From: Trebonia kvetii
GTDB lineage: Bacteria > Actinomycetota > Actinomycetes > Streptosporangiales > Streptosporangiaceae
Assembly: GCF_007827045.1 (NCBI RefSeq)
Contig: NZ_RPFW01000006.1
Span: forward strand, 124,001 to 188,000
Direction of reading: 5' to 3'
DNA: 64,000 bases
Under the pieces are notes generated by a model. That model was not told where the DNA came from and did not search any database. It saw only the letters and a program-made list of their open reading frames with translations. Shown here piece after piece: positions 8,644 to 17,209 of this stretch; position 1 is the stretch's first letter, and each line of letters opens with the position of its first letter. Both the position numbers and the translations under genes were made by a program.

Positions 8644-9546
8644 ATGAAAGCTATCGTCAACACGCCCGCCGGCGCTGGCATCGCCGACGTGGACGATCCC
8701 CGTCCAGCGGCCGGCGAGGCGCTCGTCGCGGTGCGGGCCTTTTCCGTCAACAGGGGTGAGCTTGCCCTGCTCGCGGCCCGCACCGATGACTGGCGCCCGG
8801 GCCAGGACATCGCCGGCGTCGTCGTCGAGCAGGCCGCCGACGGCTCCGGCCCGCCGCCGGGCACCCGCGTGGTGGCGCTCGTCGAGCAGGCCGGCTGGTC
8901 CGAGCTGGCGGCGGTGCCCACCGCGCGGCTCTCGGCGCTGCCGGACGAGGTGAGCATCGAGCAGGCCGCCGCGCTGCCGCTGGCCGGCCTGACCGCGCTG
9001 CGAACCCTGCGCCTGGGCGGCGACCTGCTCGGCCGCCGGGTGCTGGTGACCGGCGCCAGCGGCGGCCTTGGCGGGATGCAGGTGCAGCTTGCCGTCGCCG
9101 CCGGCGCCCAGGTCACCGCCGTCGCCCGGGCTCAGCATGCGAAGGAGCTGCTCCGCCGCGGTGCGACGTCGGTAGTCGCCTCCCCGTCCGACGCCGACGG
9201 CCTCTACGACCTGGTCACCGACTGGGTGGGCGGTGCGTCGCTGGCCGCCGCGCTGGCCAAGGTCGCACCGGGCGGGACCGTCGTCGTCGGCTCCGGCAAC
9301 CCGGACAAGACCCCGATCAACATCTACGATTTCCTCGGCCACGAGGGCGCCCGGCTGGTCAGCTACCTGTCCTATGCCCACCCCGAGCCGCCCGGTCCCG
9401 ACCTGGCGATTCTGACCGGCCTCGTCGCCGCCCGCCGGCTCGACCCGGTCCTCGGGCTCGTCGACGCCTGGACCAAGCTGTCGGAGGCTGCCCAGGCCCT
9501 CGCCGAACGACGCATCACCGGCAAGGCCGTACTAACCATCGGTTAG
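8644..9546 (+). CDS. Zinc-independent quinone oxidoreductase / MDR-family NADPH reductase
   Basis: 300 residues of the medium-chain reductase superfamily. The N-terminal GroES-like half has RPGQDIAGVVVEQAADG and lacks the zinc ligands of alcohol dehydrogenases. The C-terminal Rossmann half has VLVTGASGGLGGMQVQLAVA for NADP binding. It is somewhat shorter than classic quinone reductases (about 320-330). Likely reduces quinones or enones with NADPH. Start ATG 8644 is preferred over the long upstream extension because the conserved N-terminus (MKAIVNTPAG) begins here. Probably controlled by the divergent LysR protein. Confidence 0.85.
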   Translation: MKAIVNTPAGAGIADVDDPRPAAGEALVAVRAFSVNRGELALLAARTDDWRPGQDIAGVVVEQAADGSGPPPGTRVVALVEQAGWSELAAVPTARLSALPDEVSIEQAAALPLAGLTALRTLRLGGDLLGRRVLVTGASGGLGGMQVQLAVAAGAQVTAVARAQHAKELLRRGATSVVASPSDADGLYDLVTDWVGGASLAAALAKVAPGGTVVVGSGNPDKTPINIYDFLGHEGARLVSYLSYAHPEPPGPDLAILTGLVAARRLDPVLGLVDAWTKLSEAAQALAERRITGKAVLTIG

Positions 9547-9714
9547 GCGCGGCAGCGACAGACTGGCGGCGCCTAGCCTCGGTGGAGCGGCAGCTGCGGG
9601 CTGGCGCTCCACTAACCGAAGTGAAGCCTGTGGGCACTCTGTGGCGGCGACGGCGATGATGGTGCTGCCGGGGCGGACGATGACGCCGGCGGCTCCGCCG
9701 CCACCCGCGCCTGG

Positions 9715-10011
9715 GTGCTGGAGAGGCTGGCGGACGAGGTAACGCTCACGGACCTCGCCGCCCATGCCCACACCAGCGTGCGCAACCTGACTCGTCGCTT
9801 CCATGCAGAGACCGGGATGAGCCCGCTCCAGTGGCTCCTGCACCAACGGGTCAACCGGGCCCGTGAGCTCCTCGAGTCGACCACACTCTCGATGGACCTG
9901 GTCGCGCGCCGAAGCGGGCTCGGGTCAGGCGAGTCCCTGCGTCAGCATTTCCTCAAACGGGTGGGCCTGGCGCCGAGTGCCTACCGCGCGAGCTTCACTC
10001 GTCATCCGTGA
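9715..10011 (+). pseudogene. AraC/GlxA-family regulator, truncated to its HTH end
   Basis: 98 residues covering only the two-helix-turn-helix AraC DNA-binding domain (TLTDLAAHAHTSVRNLTRRF, then GMSPLQWLLHQRV, and the second HTH ending SPLAYR-like APSAYRASFTRHP). The reading frame carries related residues a little upstream (ATRAWVLERL), but the DJ-1/PfpI-like sensor half expected of GlxA-type regulators is missing. No ribosome site is evident at the ATG. I treat it as a remnant, though expression as a small DNA-binding protein cannot be excluded. Confidence 0.6.
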
Positions 10012-10204
10012 GTCCGGCAACCCCATGAGCGCTGCCGGTTAGCGCTGGGTCCACAGGGTGTTAGCGTGTCACGAATTGGCAGGAGAGGTCGCCGGCGGGA
10101 TGCCGACCTGGCCGGAGGTCGCGACGGACTTCGTGCGCGTACCCATGGCGATGGCGCGTTTGCGACGATCGCATGAGGGGCAACGCTTTCCTTTTTGACG
10201 TTTT

Positions 10205-10585
10205 CTAGCCGATTGCCCGGCACGGACCACACTGGGGGGTCATCGCGAACACCTGGGGTCGCGGTGGTGCTTGTCGCCTTGAGGGGAACAACCGCGCTTT
10301 GAGCGGTCTGCTCCCGATCTGTCCCATGAGCGGCGTCAAGGCTTCCTTGTACACGGACCGGGTGCGCTCCGACCGTCCCGGCAGACCGCCCTCGAGCCAG
10401 TCGGCCACGGCCTGCCGAACGGTGTGAGTGGCGGAGGTGCGCAGGCCGCGGTCGAGCCCGGCGTGCAGCGCCTTGAGCTTGTCCCTGACTTCCTGCTTGG
10501 TGCGGCCGACGTAGCGGTTCTTGGCCGCATCGAAGTAGCTCGCGTCCTCGCCGTGCCCACGGCGGCGCGCTGTGGAGTCCGTCAC
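10205..10585 (-). pseudogene. Tyrosine integrase N-terminal remnant beside tRNA-Phe
   Basis: The first ~95 residues match the N-terminal arm-binding and core-binding domains of actinobacterial phage/AICE integrases (GRTKQEVRDKLKALHAGLD, VRQAVADWLEGGL, SERTRSVYKEALTPLMGQIG). A piece normally found between the KNRYVG and RTKQEV segments is missing, and the whole catalytic domain with the R-H-R-Y residues is absent; the end of the frame is unrelated. It starts 40 bases from the 3' end of tRNA-Phe, as expected for an element that once used a tRNA attachment site. Confidence 0.7.
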
Positions 10586-10624
10586 AAATGGGAGCGTAAC
10601 TCTTTTCCCGTAGGGCCTCTGAAC

Positions 10625-10701
10625 TGGTGGTCAGGGGCGGGGTCGAACCGCCGACCTTCCGCTTTTCAGGCGGACGCTCGTACCGACTGAGCTACCTGAC
10701 C
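10625..10701 (-). tRNA. tRNA-Phe (GAA), CCA encoded
   Basis: The acceptor arms GGTCAGG/CCTGACC pair fully. The anticodon stem TCCGC/GCGGA encloses the loop CTGAAAA (anticodon GAA), and the T-loop GGTTCGACCC is present. CCA is encoded at 10625-10627. The 3' end faces the integrase remnant. Confidence 0.95.
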
Positions 10702-10732
10702 TCGGCGATATAGCTCAAGGCTTTAACCGCTG

Positions 10733-10806
10733 CGGTCCTGACGGGATTTGAACCCGCGACCTCCACCTTGACAGGGTGGCGAGCACTCCGACTGCTCTAC
10801 AGGACC
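10733..10806 (-). tRNA. tRNA-Asp (GTC)
   Basis: The acceptor arms GGTCCTG/CAGGACC pair. The anticodon stem CCACC/GGTGG encloses the loop CTGTCAA (anticodon GTC), and the T-arm has GGGTTCAAATCCC. CCA is not encoded. Co-oriented with the Phe and Glu tRNAs. Confidence 0.95.
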
Positions 10807-10894
10807 TTGCTGTGCGAGGCTTCGTGTTCCTCGCTCGCAAGAGCATATCACCGACGCGACTGTGCTTGCCGCGCCTGCGAGACGACCGCTTGCG

Positions 10895-10967
10895 TGCCCC
10901 CAACGGGATTCGAACCCGTGTCGCCGCCTTGAAAGGGCGGTGTCCTAGGCCACTAGACGATGGGGGC
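10895..10967 (-). tRNA. tRNA-Glu (TTC)
   Basis: The acceptor arms GCCCCCA/TGGGGGC pair. The anticodon stem CCGCC/GGCGG encloses the loop CTTTCAA (anticodon TTC), and the T-arm has GGGTTCGAATCCC. CCA is not encoded. First gene of the Glu-Asp-Phe tRNA run. Confidence 0.95.
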
Positions 10968-11162
10968 TTCGACGGGCACCGCCGCAGCTGCATCAGTCCG
11001 CCGTCGGGGACTGACACAGCATAGGGTACGGGCGGCCTGTTCGCCAAAGCGTTGTTCCTCGGGTGCGCGTGCGGCCGAGCGCTTGCGCCCTCGACCGCGC
11101 TCCACGCGCCTAGTAAGAAGATACCGCGTCCCCCGCCGCCGCCTCTCCACGGTCCGCGGCCG

Positions 11163-11420
11163 CTACAGCTTGCGGACGAACGTCTCCAGGATCGAGTTGT
11201 CTTCCCCCTCCTCCGGGAGGATCGCCCAGGCGACGAGGTAGGCAAGGACGCCGATCCCGTAGAAGACAGTGAAGATCCCGAAGCCAAGCCGTACCAGGTT
11301 CACGTCGATCTTGAAGTGCGCGGCAATCCCGGCGCAGACTCCGGCGACCATCCGGCCGTCCCGGAGCCTTAGCAGCCGTTTGCCCCCGCTGCCGTTGTTC
11401 TCGCTCATAACACTGATCAT
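11163..11420 (-). CDS. PspC-domain membrane protein
   Basis: 85 residues spanning one PspC domain: LRLRDGRMVAGVCAGIAAHF, then a hydrophobic segment (LVRLGFGIFTVFYGIGVLAYLV in short pieces) ending in WAILPEEG. PspC-domain proteins are small membrane proteins linked to envelope stress. No PspA gene is in the window. ATG 11420 and ATG 11408 (MSENNGSG) are both possible starts; neither has a clear ribosome site. Encoded among the tRNA genes. Confidence 0.85.
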   Translation of the reverse strand: MISVMSENNGSGGKRLLRLRDGRMVAGVCAGIAAHFKIDVNLVRLGFGIFTVFYGIGVLAYLVAWAILPEEGEDNSILETFVRKL

Positions 11421-11627
11421 GCCCAGTCGAGATATGGCTTGTCATCAGGATTCTCCCGGGCATTACCCTGATCGCTACCGCCGGATGCGATCATTGCCGT
11501 GGCGGGTGGCGTACTCGCCAGGGATCGGCATGCTATGTCCGCGTGCCGCTGTCCTTCGATACGCTTCGGTTCTGAGTGTCGGCGCAGCCCGGGAGCTTCC
11601 CTCGGGTGGCGGGAGCGGTGACACCTC

Positions 11628-11699
11628 GGGGTGCTAGCTCAATGGCAGAGCAGCGGACTTTTAATCCGTTGGTTCAGGGTTCGACCCCCTGGCGCCCCA
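11628..11699 (+). tRNA. tRNA-Lys (TTT)
   Basis: The acceptor arms GGGGTGC/GCGCCCC pair with one G-T. The anticodon loop CTTTTAA (anticodon TTT) sits on a CGGA/TCCG stem, and the T-arm has CAGGGTTCGACCCCCTG. CCA is not encoded. It is followed after 78 bases by the SnoaL-like gene. Confidence 0.95.
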
Positions 11700-11777
11700 C
11701 AAGCTTGACCATGGCGCAGCGCAGCAAGCGCAGCAACTGAGCGACTCGTCTAGTGCCCTACGTGCGGAGGGAGCCTG

Positions 11778-12176
11778 ATGGGGCTGACCAGGGAGCATGC
11801 GCGGGACATCCTCGCCACCTACATCCGGGCGTGGGAAACCCAGGACCCGGATCTGATCTGCACGATCTTCACGCCCGCCGCGACCTATCACGAACGTGTG
11901 CTCGGCGAGCCGATCCCCGACCGCGACGCGATCCGCGCCTACTGGGAGTCCAAGGTGGTGCGCGACCAGGCGAACATCACGTGCGAACTGGTGGAGTTCT
12001 ACGTGGACAGCGAGCGCGACACGCTGATCGCCGAGTGGGAGGCGCGGTTTGACGACCTCGTCAAGGGTGAGCGCAAGCACATGAAGGAAATCGCGGTGCT
12101 CACCTTCGAGGGCGGGCTTGTCTCGTCGCTGCGGGAGTACTGGGCATCCGAGCAGCTCGGCGTCTTGCCGCGGTGA
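11778..12176 (+). CDS. SnoaL-like (NTF2-fold) protein
   Basis: 132 residues, the usual size for stand-alone SnoaL/NTF2-like proteins. The N-terminal helix and first strand (YIRAWETQDPDLICTIFTPA) and the later DRDAIRAYWESKV and LTFEGGLVSSLREYW fit the family. Members are cyclases, isomerases or ligand carriers, and the activity here is unknown. Start ATG 11778 has GGAGGGAGCC upstream. Monocistronic between tRNA-Lys and a strong hairpin shared with the convergent secreted-protein gene. Confidence 0.8.
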   Translation: MGLTREHARDILATYIRAWETQDPDLICTIFTPAATYHERVLGEPIPDRDAIRAYWESKVVRDQANITCELVEFYVDSERDTLIAEWEARFDDLVKGERKHMKEIAVLTFEGGLVSSLREYWASEQLGVLPR

Positions 12177-12201
12177 CGGGGACCAGCAAGGTCCCCGTCA
12201 C
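12173..12201. terminator. Bidirectional 12-bp hairpin
   Basis: GTGACGGGGACC (12173-12184) and GGTCCCCGTCAC (12190-12201) pair perfectly around a 5-base loop, exactly between the convergent SnoaL-like and secreted-protein genes. It overlaps the SnoaL-like stop codon. Confidence 0.75.
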
Positions 12202-12212
12202 TGCGCAAGGGC

Positions 12213-13076
12213 TTACTTCACCCGGCCGAGCTTGAACTTCCCGGCCAGCGACTGCTTGTAGATCACGCATGTGTTCGGCTTCGCCCACACCGAGTCGCAG
12301 GTGTTCTGCCTGGCAAGCTGGGTGTTCTTGCCGAGCGCGACATTGACGTCTATGAACTTGCCCTTGCCGAGCACGGCCAGCTTGGCCACCGGCAAGGCGA
12401 TCTTCGCCGTCGCCTCGATCCCGGGCACGATGTCCGAGCCGTACGTGATGTCACTGTCGTACCTGGCGCAGCCCTTCAGGTACTTCGCGTCGTACGGGAT
12501 CGTGTCTTTGCCCGTGTACTTCAGGGTGCCGTCGAGGAAGGCGTCGCCGAGCAGCACGAGGTTCGCGCCGGAACGCCTGATCTCCATCTGCGGGTTGGGG
12601 AAGGCCATGAGCTTCATAGACTTGCTCGTGCAGTCGAATTTCCCGACGTCGGGGTCGATGGTTCCCTCCGCGCAGTTCTCGTTCTTGAGCTGTACCTGCT
12701 GGCCCTGCAGGGTCGATGTGTCGCCGGCGGACTCCGGCCCGCTGACATGATGCGCCGACACGATCTTGGTCTCGTACTTGCCCTTGCCGAGGTTCTTGAA
12801 CTTCACCACGACCGTCCAGAGCTGGTCGAAGCCGTAATCGAGAAGCTCGTTCGCGGTGACCTTGCAGCCGGTGTCGCCGCTGATCCCCTGCGCGCTGTAG
12901 CTGACCATGCCGTGGCCGTCGTAGCTCACGCTGAATGTCCTGGTGACCCAGGGCGCGTTTGCCGCGCTCGCGGCCTGCGGTACCGCGATGGCGGCCGCCG
13001 ATGTGGCCATGATCGCGGCCGCGAGTACGAGTGCCCAGCGCCGTCGCCAGGGCCGCCAGACAACCATTCTCCGCAT
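12213..13076 (-). CDS. Secreted protein of unknown function
   Basis: 287 residues from ATG 13076, which has CGGGAG about eight bases upstream; an ATG 21 codons earlier is less likely. A twin-basic start (RRMVVWRPWRRRW) precedes a hydrophobic Ala-rich core and an ASAANA cleavage region, so it should be exported. The mature part is rich in Lys, Asp and Gly and contains several Cys (GDTGCKV, NENCAEG, FDCTSKS, LKGCARY, NTCDSVW, NTCVIYK), consistent with an extracellular disulfide-bonded protein. I recognise no catalytic motif. Confidence 0.75.
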   Translation of the reverse strand: MRRMVVWRPWRRRWALVLAAAIMATSAAAIAVPQAASAANAPWVTRTFSVSYDGHGMVSYSAQGISGDTGCKVTANELLDYGFDQLWTVVVKFKNLGKGKYETKIVSAHHVSGPESAGDTSTLQGQQVQLKNENCAEGTIDPDVGKFDCTSKSMKLMAFPNPQMEIRRSGANLVLLGDAFLDGTLKYTGKDTIPYDAKYLKGCARYDSDITYGSDIVPGIEATAKIALPVAKLAVLGKGKFIDVNVALGKNTQLARQNTCDSVWAKPNTCVIYKQSLAGKFKLGRVK

Positions 13077-13190
13077 ATGAGGGACTCCCGTTCCTCTGGT
13101 AATGCCGCACCCCACGGGTGCAATTGACCCAATTTTCACATCGACTGCGAATAATGCAACGGTTGTCCCAGTAGCCCCAGAAAGACAAGG

Positions 13191-13820
13191 TCAGGCGGGC
13201 TTGACCGCGTGGATGCGCTCCGCGGTGCCGGCCCTAAGCCGCTCGGTTTCGACGATCTGGAATCCGGCTGCCTGAACGAGGGGGAGCTGGCGGCGGGTGA
13301 AGTGCTCGCCTGCTGTCGCGATGGTGAATCGCTCGACGAGCCATTGCGCCGCGCGGATGAGGGGCCAACTGCTGCCGATGTGGTCGAGCAGCAGCAGCCG
13401 GCCGCCAGGGACCAGAACGCGCCTCATCTCGCCGATCGCCGCAGCGGGATCGGGGATCGTGCACAGCGACAGCGCGCAGACCACGGTGTCGAAGGAAGCG
13501 TCACCGAAGGGCAGGTGCTCGGCGTCGCCCTCCAGAAGGTCGAAGTCACGGCCGATATCCGCGGCGCGCCGGCGGGCGATGGCGACCATGCCGGGGCTGA
13601 GCTCAATTCCGGTAACGGGCGTCTCTGCCGGATAATGGGGCAAATTGCGGCCGGTGCCGACGGCGACTTCAAGAACGCGGCCACGCGCGCGCGAAGTGAG
13701 CCATTCCCTGCCGCCACCGATGAGCTTCTCGAAGAATGCGATCTGCTTGTCATAGCGCGGCGCCGACTTGTCCCAGACCCGCTTTTGCCTGTCGGCCGGG
13801 GTCTCAGCGGTCCTTCTCAT
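13191..13820 (-). CDS. Class I SAM-dependent methyltransferase (UbiE/PmtA-like)
   Basis: 209 residues. SAM motif I is VLEVAVGTGRNLPHY. The acidic loop GIELSPGM, motif II region LPFGDASFDTVVCALSLCTI and post-motif RVLVPGGRLLLLDHIG are all present. The order and spacing fit the Methyltransf_11 group containing UbiE and phosphatidylethanolamine N-methyltransferases. The substrate cannot be deduced. Its ATG overlaps the end of the EamA-transporter gene by four bases, so the two are translationally coupled. Confidence 0.85.
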   Translation of the reverse strand: MRRTAETPADRQKRVWDKSAPRYDKQIAFFEKLIGGGREWLTSRARGRVLEVAVGTGRNLPHYPAETPVTGIELSPGMVAIARRRAADIGRDFDLLEGDAEHLPFGDASFDTVVCALSLCTIPDPAAAIGEMRRVLVPGGRLLLLDHIGSSWPLIRAAQWLVERFTIATAGEHFTRRQLPLVQAAGFQIVETERLRAGTAERIHAVKPA

Positions 13821-14734
13821 GACGGCGATCCTTTCAGGAGCACCCGTCTTCCGGAAGCGGGCCAGGAGACCGAGACGAGGATGAGGCCGCCGAGCAGCAG
13901 CAGCGCGCCGACGGCGATCGGCAGGGACAGGCTCTCATGCAGGATCCCGATCCCCAGCGCCGTCGCCACGAGCGGTTCGGCGAGCGAGAGAGTGCCGACG
14001 GTCGCGGCGGCCAGGTGGCGCAGTCCCGTCACGTAGAGCCAGTAAGCCAGGGCGACGGTGACCGGCCCGAGCCAGGCGACAAGGCCGAGCGAGCGCGGTT
14101 CCGCCAGTTCCTTAAGGTCGGCCAGCGTCCACGGAGCCAGCGCGGCGCCGCCGAGCAGCAGCGTGACAGGAACCGCGGCCAGCATGTTCACCCCGCCGTC
14201 GATCAGGCGCTTCGCCGACACGGTGTAGACACCGAAGCATCCCCCGGCCACCACGCCGCAGGCGATGCCGAGAAAGTCCGCGCGGGCGGGCCCGCCGCCC
14301 TGCGGCAGCGAAATGAACGCGCAGCCGGCGATCGCGCAGGCGGTACCGGCCAGCCAGCCGCGGGAGAGCCGGGTGCCAAGCACTATCCGCTCGCACAGGC
14401 CGGTGCTCGCCGGCGCGATGCCGAACGTGACGGCCGTGGCCACCGCCGCGCCGGTGCGCGCGGCCGAGGTCAGGAACGTTCCCTGGAAGGTGGCCGTCGC
14501 GGCGGATGCGGCAAGCATCGCCGGCCAGGCCGTCCTCGGCAGCGCGCCGAACGCGCCAGGATCGCGGACCAGCACGATGACGGCCAGCACCAGCCCGCCC
14601 GACAGGATTCTGGCGCCGCCGAGCGCGACAGGCCCCGCCGGAGAGTCCGCGAGGATCTCGGCGGGGCCGACCGTCCCCCACAACACCCCTGCCGCCAGGA
14701 TGACGAAGATCGCTGAAAGACTGTTTCGTTGCAC
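13817..14734 (-). CDS. EamA-family (DMT superfamily) transporter
   Basis: 305 residues with about ten hydrophobic segments in two similar halves, as in EamA exporters (AGVLWGTVGPAEILAD near the start; second half begins GIACGVVAGGCFGVYTVSAK). Members export amino acids or metabolites across the inner membrane. The methyltransferase gene overlaps its stop. An Lrp-type regulator gene lies just upstream on the same strand, a pairing often seen for amino-acid exporters, so Lrp control is plausible but not shown. Confidence 0.85.
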   Translation of the reverse strand: MQRNSLSAIFVILAAGVLWGTVGPAEILADSPAGPVALGGARILSGGLVLAVIVLVRDPGAFGALPRTAWPAMLAASAATATFQGTFLTSAARTGAAVATAVTFGIAPASTGLCERIVLGTRLSRGWLAGTACAIAGCAFISLPQGGGPARADFLGIACGVVAGGCFGVYTVSAKRLIDGGVNMLAAVPVTLLLGGAALAPWTLADLKELAEPRSLGLVAWLGPVTVALAYWLYVTGLRHLAAATVGTLSLAEPLVATALGIGILHESLSLPIAVGALLLLGGLILVSVSWPASGRRVLLKGSPS

Positions 14735-14865
14735 GGCCGGATGCTATGCAGAAGTACGGCAAAATAATTCATCAGCCGAACGGTTGCATGGCTAAGCCCC
14801 ACAGAGCCGCCACTCGTTCAGTTCATTGCGGCCGACCGGCGGTCAAGCCGAAGAAGGTTCGGCAA

Positions 14866-15336
14866 TTACCGCGTCATGCCATCCGGAAGTTCGGACTGCT
14901 CGACGGGCTGGACGTAGTCGAACACGACGGTGGTCCTGACATCCACGAACTCCTTGCGGCGGGCCAGCCTGTCGAGCACGAAGTCCCGCAGGTACTGGGT
15001 GCTCGGCACCGCCACGTGGACAAGGACGTCCTCGTTGCCCGTGACCACGAACACGCCGAGCGTCTCTGGCAGCTTGGCCATGTTGTCCCTAACGGTCTCG
15101 ATGGCCTCACGTGACTGCGGCCTGATGCGGATCGAGATCAGCGCCTGAACGCCGCGGCCGAGCGCCGCCAGGTCCACCGCGGCGTGGAAGCCGGTGATCA
15201 CGCCGCGGGCACGCAGCGCGCGGGTCCGCTCAAGCGCGGTCGACGGTGCGATCCCGAGCGCCTCGGCGAGCTCGCGGTTGGTCTGCCTGCCATCGCGCTG
15301 CAGCCGCCGCAGGATCGCCTGATCCACCGCGTCCAT
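14866..15336 (-). CDS. Lrp/AsnC-family transcriptional regulator
   Basis: 156 residues. The N-terminal HTH (DQAILRRLQRDGRQTNRELA, then LGIAPSTALERTRALRARGV) is followed by the RAM ligand-binding domain (ALISIRIRPQ; VFVVTGNEDVLVHVAVPS). Usual length. Sits upstream of, and co-directional with, the EamA transporter gene (131 bases between), suggesting amino-acid-responsive control of export. Confidence 0.9.
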   Translation of the reverse strand: MDAVDQAILRRLQRDGRQTNRELAEALGIAPSTALERTRALRARGVITGFHAAVDLAALGRGVQALISIRIRPQSREAIETVRDNMAKLPETLGVFVVTGNEDVLVHVAVPSTQYLRDFVLDRLARRKEFVDVRTTVVFDYVQPVEQSELPDGMTR

Positions 15337-15533
15337 CGTGTCCTCCCGCTAAGCAACCGCCATCAAACCGTAAAAGCCGCCGCGATACCGGACGCCCGCG
15401 AAGCCGAACAGCGTGCGCCGGCATGACGCCCGATCGCGTCTCTAGCCGAACATACTTCGGCCAGCAGGCTACTCTGGATTCACTGGTTGTGGGGTCAACC
15501 CCGGCGCCCCGCGCACCGCGAAGGGAGGCAGGC

Positions 15534-16760
15534 TTGGCACCGCCTCCCTACCTGCTGCACCGGGGCGACGCGCTCGACGCGTACGGGGACTGGCCGGTTC
15601 CCGCGGCCATCATCAGCGACGGCGCCTACGGCGTGCGGGGATTTCCCGGCGACACGGTCGGCACCGAGGGACTCGCCGACTGGTACCTGCCGCACATCGA
15701 AGCGTGGAGCCGGCTGTCCGGTCCGGCCACGACACTGTGGTTCTGGAACACCGAGGTCGGCTGGGCCACCGTGCACCCGCTGCTTGCCCGGCACGGCTGG
15801 GATTACGTGCAGACCATCACCTGGGACAAGGGGGTCCGCCACATCGCGGGCAACGTCAACGGCAGGACGATCCGCCGCTTCCCGGTTGTCTCCGAGGTGT
15901 GCGTGTTCTACCAGCGGAGGTTCGAGGTGAGCGGGCCCGACGGCCCGATGGATGTGCAGCGGTGGATGCGGCACGAGTGGCTGCGGTCGGGTCTGGCGCT
16001 AAACCGGGCGAACGAGGCGTGCGGGGTGGCGAACGCGGCCACCCGCAAGTACCTCACCACCGACTGGCTCTGGTACTGGCCGCCGGGAGAGATGGTCGAG
16101 CGGCTCGCCGCATATGCCAATGCCCACGGCGCGAAATCCGGCTGGCCCTACTACTCACTCGACGGCCGCGCCCCGGTGACTGCCAAGGGGTGGGACGCGC
16201 TCCGGTTCAAATGGCGGCACACGCACGGGCTCACCAACGTCTGGCGGCTCGCGCCGCTGCACGGCGTCGAGCGGCTCAAGGGGACGATGCGCCGGGCCGC
16301 GCCGCGTGTCTACAACCCGGGCAGCCTGTCGGCGGCGCATCTCAACCAGAAGCCGCTCGAGCTCATGCGGCGGATACTGCACGCCGCCACGGACGAGGGC
16401 GACGTGATCTGGGAGCCGTTCGGCGGGCTCGCCTCCGGTGCGGTCGCGGCCGTGCAGGCGCGCCGCTTCCCCTGCGTAGCCGAACGGGATCACGACTTCG
16501 CGGAGATCGCCGCGCAGCGCCTCGCGGATGCGGTCGCGGACCGAGACTGCCGCGATGACCCTGGGACGCAAGGGGCAGATGAGGGTATGCCGGGTATAAA
16601 CGAGTTATGTGACAAACATCACTATGACGGTCGTCTCGCGAAGTACCGCATGACGAGACGCTTATGCTCCGGCTTCGTCATCGGTATCTTCATCAAGCGA
16701 GCGGGCACATGTAAATGCCAGCCAAAGGTCGTCACTCAGCCGGCAAGGGTCGCCGCCTGA
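15534..16760 (+). CDS. Solitary DNA methyltransferase (N6-A/N4-C type)
   Basis: 408 residues from TTG 15534, chosen for its excellent GGGAGG ribosome site and because the family N-terminus (YLLHRGDALDAY) follows; an upstream ATG at 15423 is possible. The catalytic tetrapeptide motif IV is the unusual SDGAYG rather than D/N/S-PP-Y/F. The SAM-binding motif near the end is EPFGGLASGAVAAVQARRF, preceded by LNQKPLELMRRI. So the domain order is the beta-like class. No restriction endonuclease neighbour is seen. About 70 residues after the usual end (AQRLADAV) have no recognised domain. Confidence 0.75.
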   Translation: MAPPPYLLHRGDALDAYGDWPVPAAIISDGAYGVRGFPGDTVGTEGLADWYLPHIEAWSRLSGPATTLWFWNTEVGWATVHPLLARHGWDYVQTITWDKGVRHIAGNVNGRTIRRFPVVSEVCVFYQRRFEVSGPDGPMDVQRWMRHEWLRSGLALNRANEACGVANAATRKYLTTDWLWYWPPGEMVERLAAYANAHGAKSGWPYYSLDGRAPVTAKGWDALRFKWRHTHGLTNVWRLAPLHGVERLKGTMRRAAPRVYNPGSLSAAHLNQKPLELMRRILHAATDEGDVIWEPFGGLASGAVAAVQARRFPCVAERDHDFAEIAAQRLADAVADRDCRDDPGTQGADEGMPGINELCDKHHYDGRLAKYRMTRRLCSGFVIGIFIKRAGTCKCQPKVVTQPARVAA

Positions 16761-16789
16761 ATAGTCCAACCACCCAGGGGGTCAGCCAC

Positions 16790-17209
16790 GTGAAGGGTTT
16801 CCGGGACTTCATCACCCGCGGCAACATAATCGACCTGGCGATCGCGGTCGTTATCGGCACCGCGTTCACCGCCGTCGTGACGGCGATCGTCGCCAACCTG
16901 ATCACGCCGCTGATCGCGGCGATCGGCGGCCAGCCCGATTTCTCCACGCTGTCCTTCGAGGTGCACGGCAGCACATTCAAGCTCGGCCTGGCCCTCGACG
17001 CGATCATCGCGTTCCTGGTCATCGCCGCGATCGTCTACTTCCTGATCGTCGCGCCGATGGCGAAGATCGCCGCACGGTTCGCCAAGCGCGCGGAAGTGAC
17101 CACACGGGACTGCCCGGAGTGCCTCAGCACGATCCCGATCGCGGCGTCCCGGTGCATGTACTGCACCGTCCCCGTCGTCCCCGTCGGGCAGGGTACCGGG
17201 CAAAGCTAA
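16790..17209 (+). CDS. mscL: Large-conductance mechanosensitive channel MscL with zinc-ribbon tail
   Basis: 139 residues. TM1 (GNIIDLAIAVVIGTAFTAVV) carries the conserved FRDFITRGN lead-in, and TM2 is FLVIAAIVYFLIVAPM. The C-terminus has a CxxC...CxxC zinc ribbon (CPECLSTIPIAASRCMYC) common in actinobacterial MscL. It opens under membrane tension to release solutes during hypo-osmotic shock. The GTG at 16790 is chosen as the family N-terminus (MKGFRDF) starts there with GGGGG upstream; an in-frame ATG lies at 16715, overlapping the methyltransferase gene. Confidence 0.9.
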   Translation: MKGFRDFITRGNIIDLAIAVVIGTAFTAVVTAIVANLITPLIAAIGGQPDFSTLSFEVHGSTFKLGLALDAIIAFLVIAAIVYFLIVAPMAKIAARFAKRAEVTTRDCPECLSTIPIAASRCMYCTVPVVPVGQGTGQS

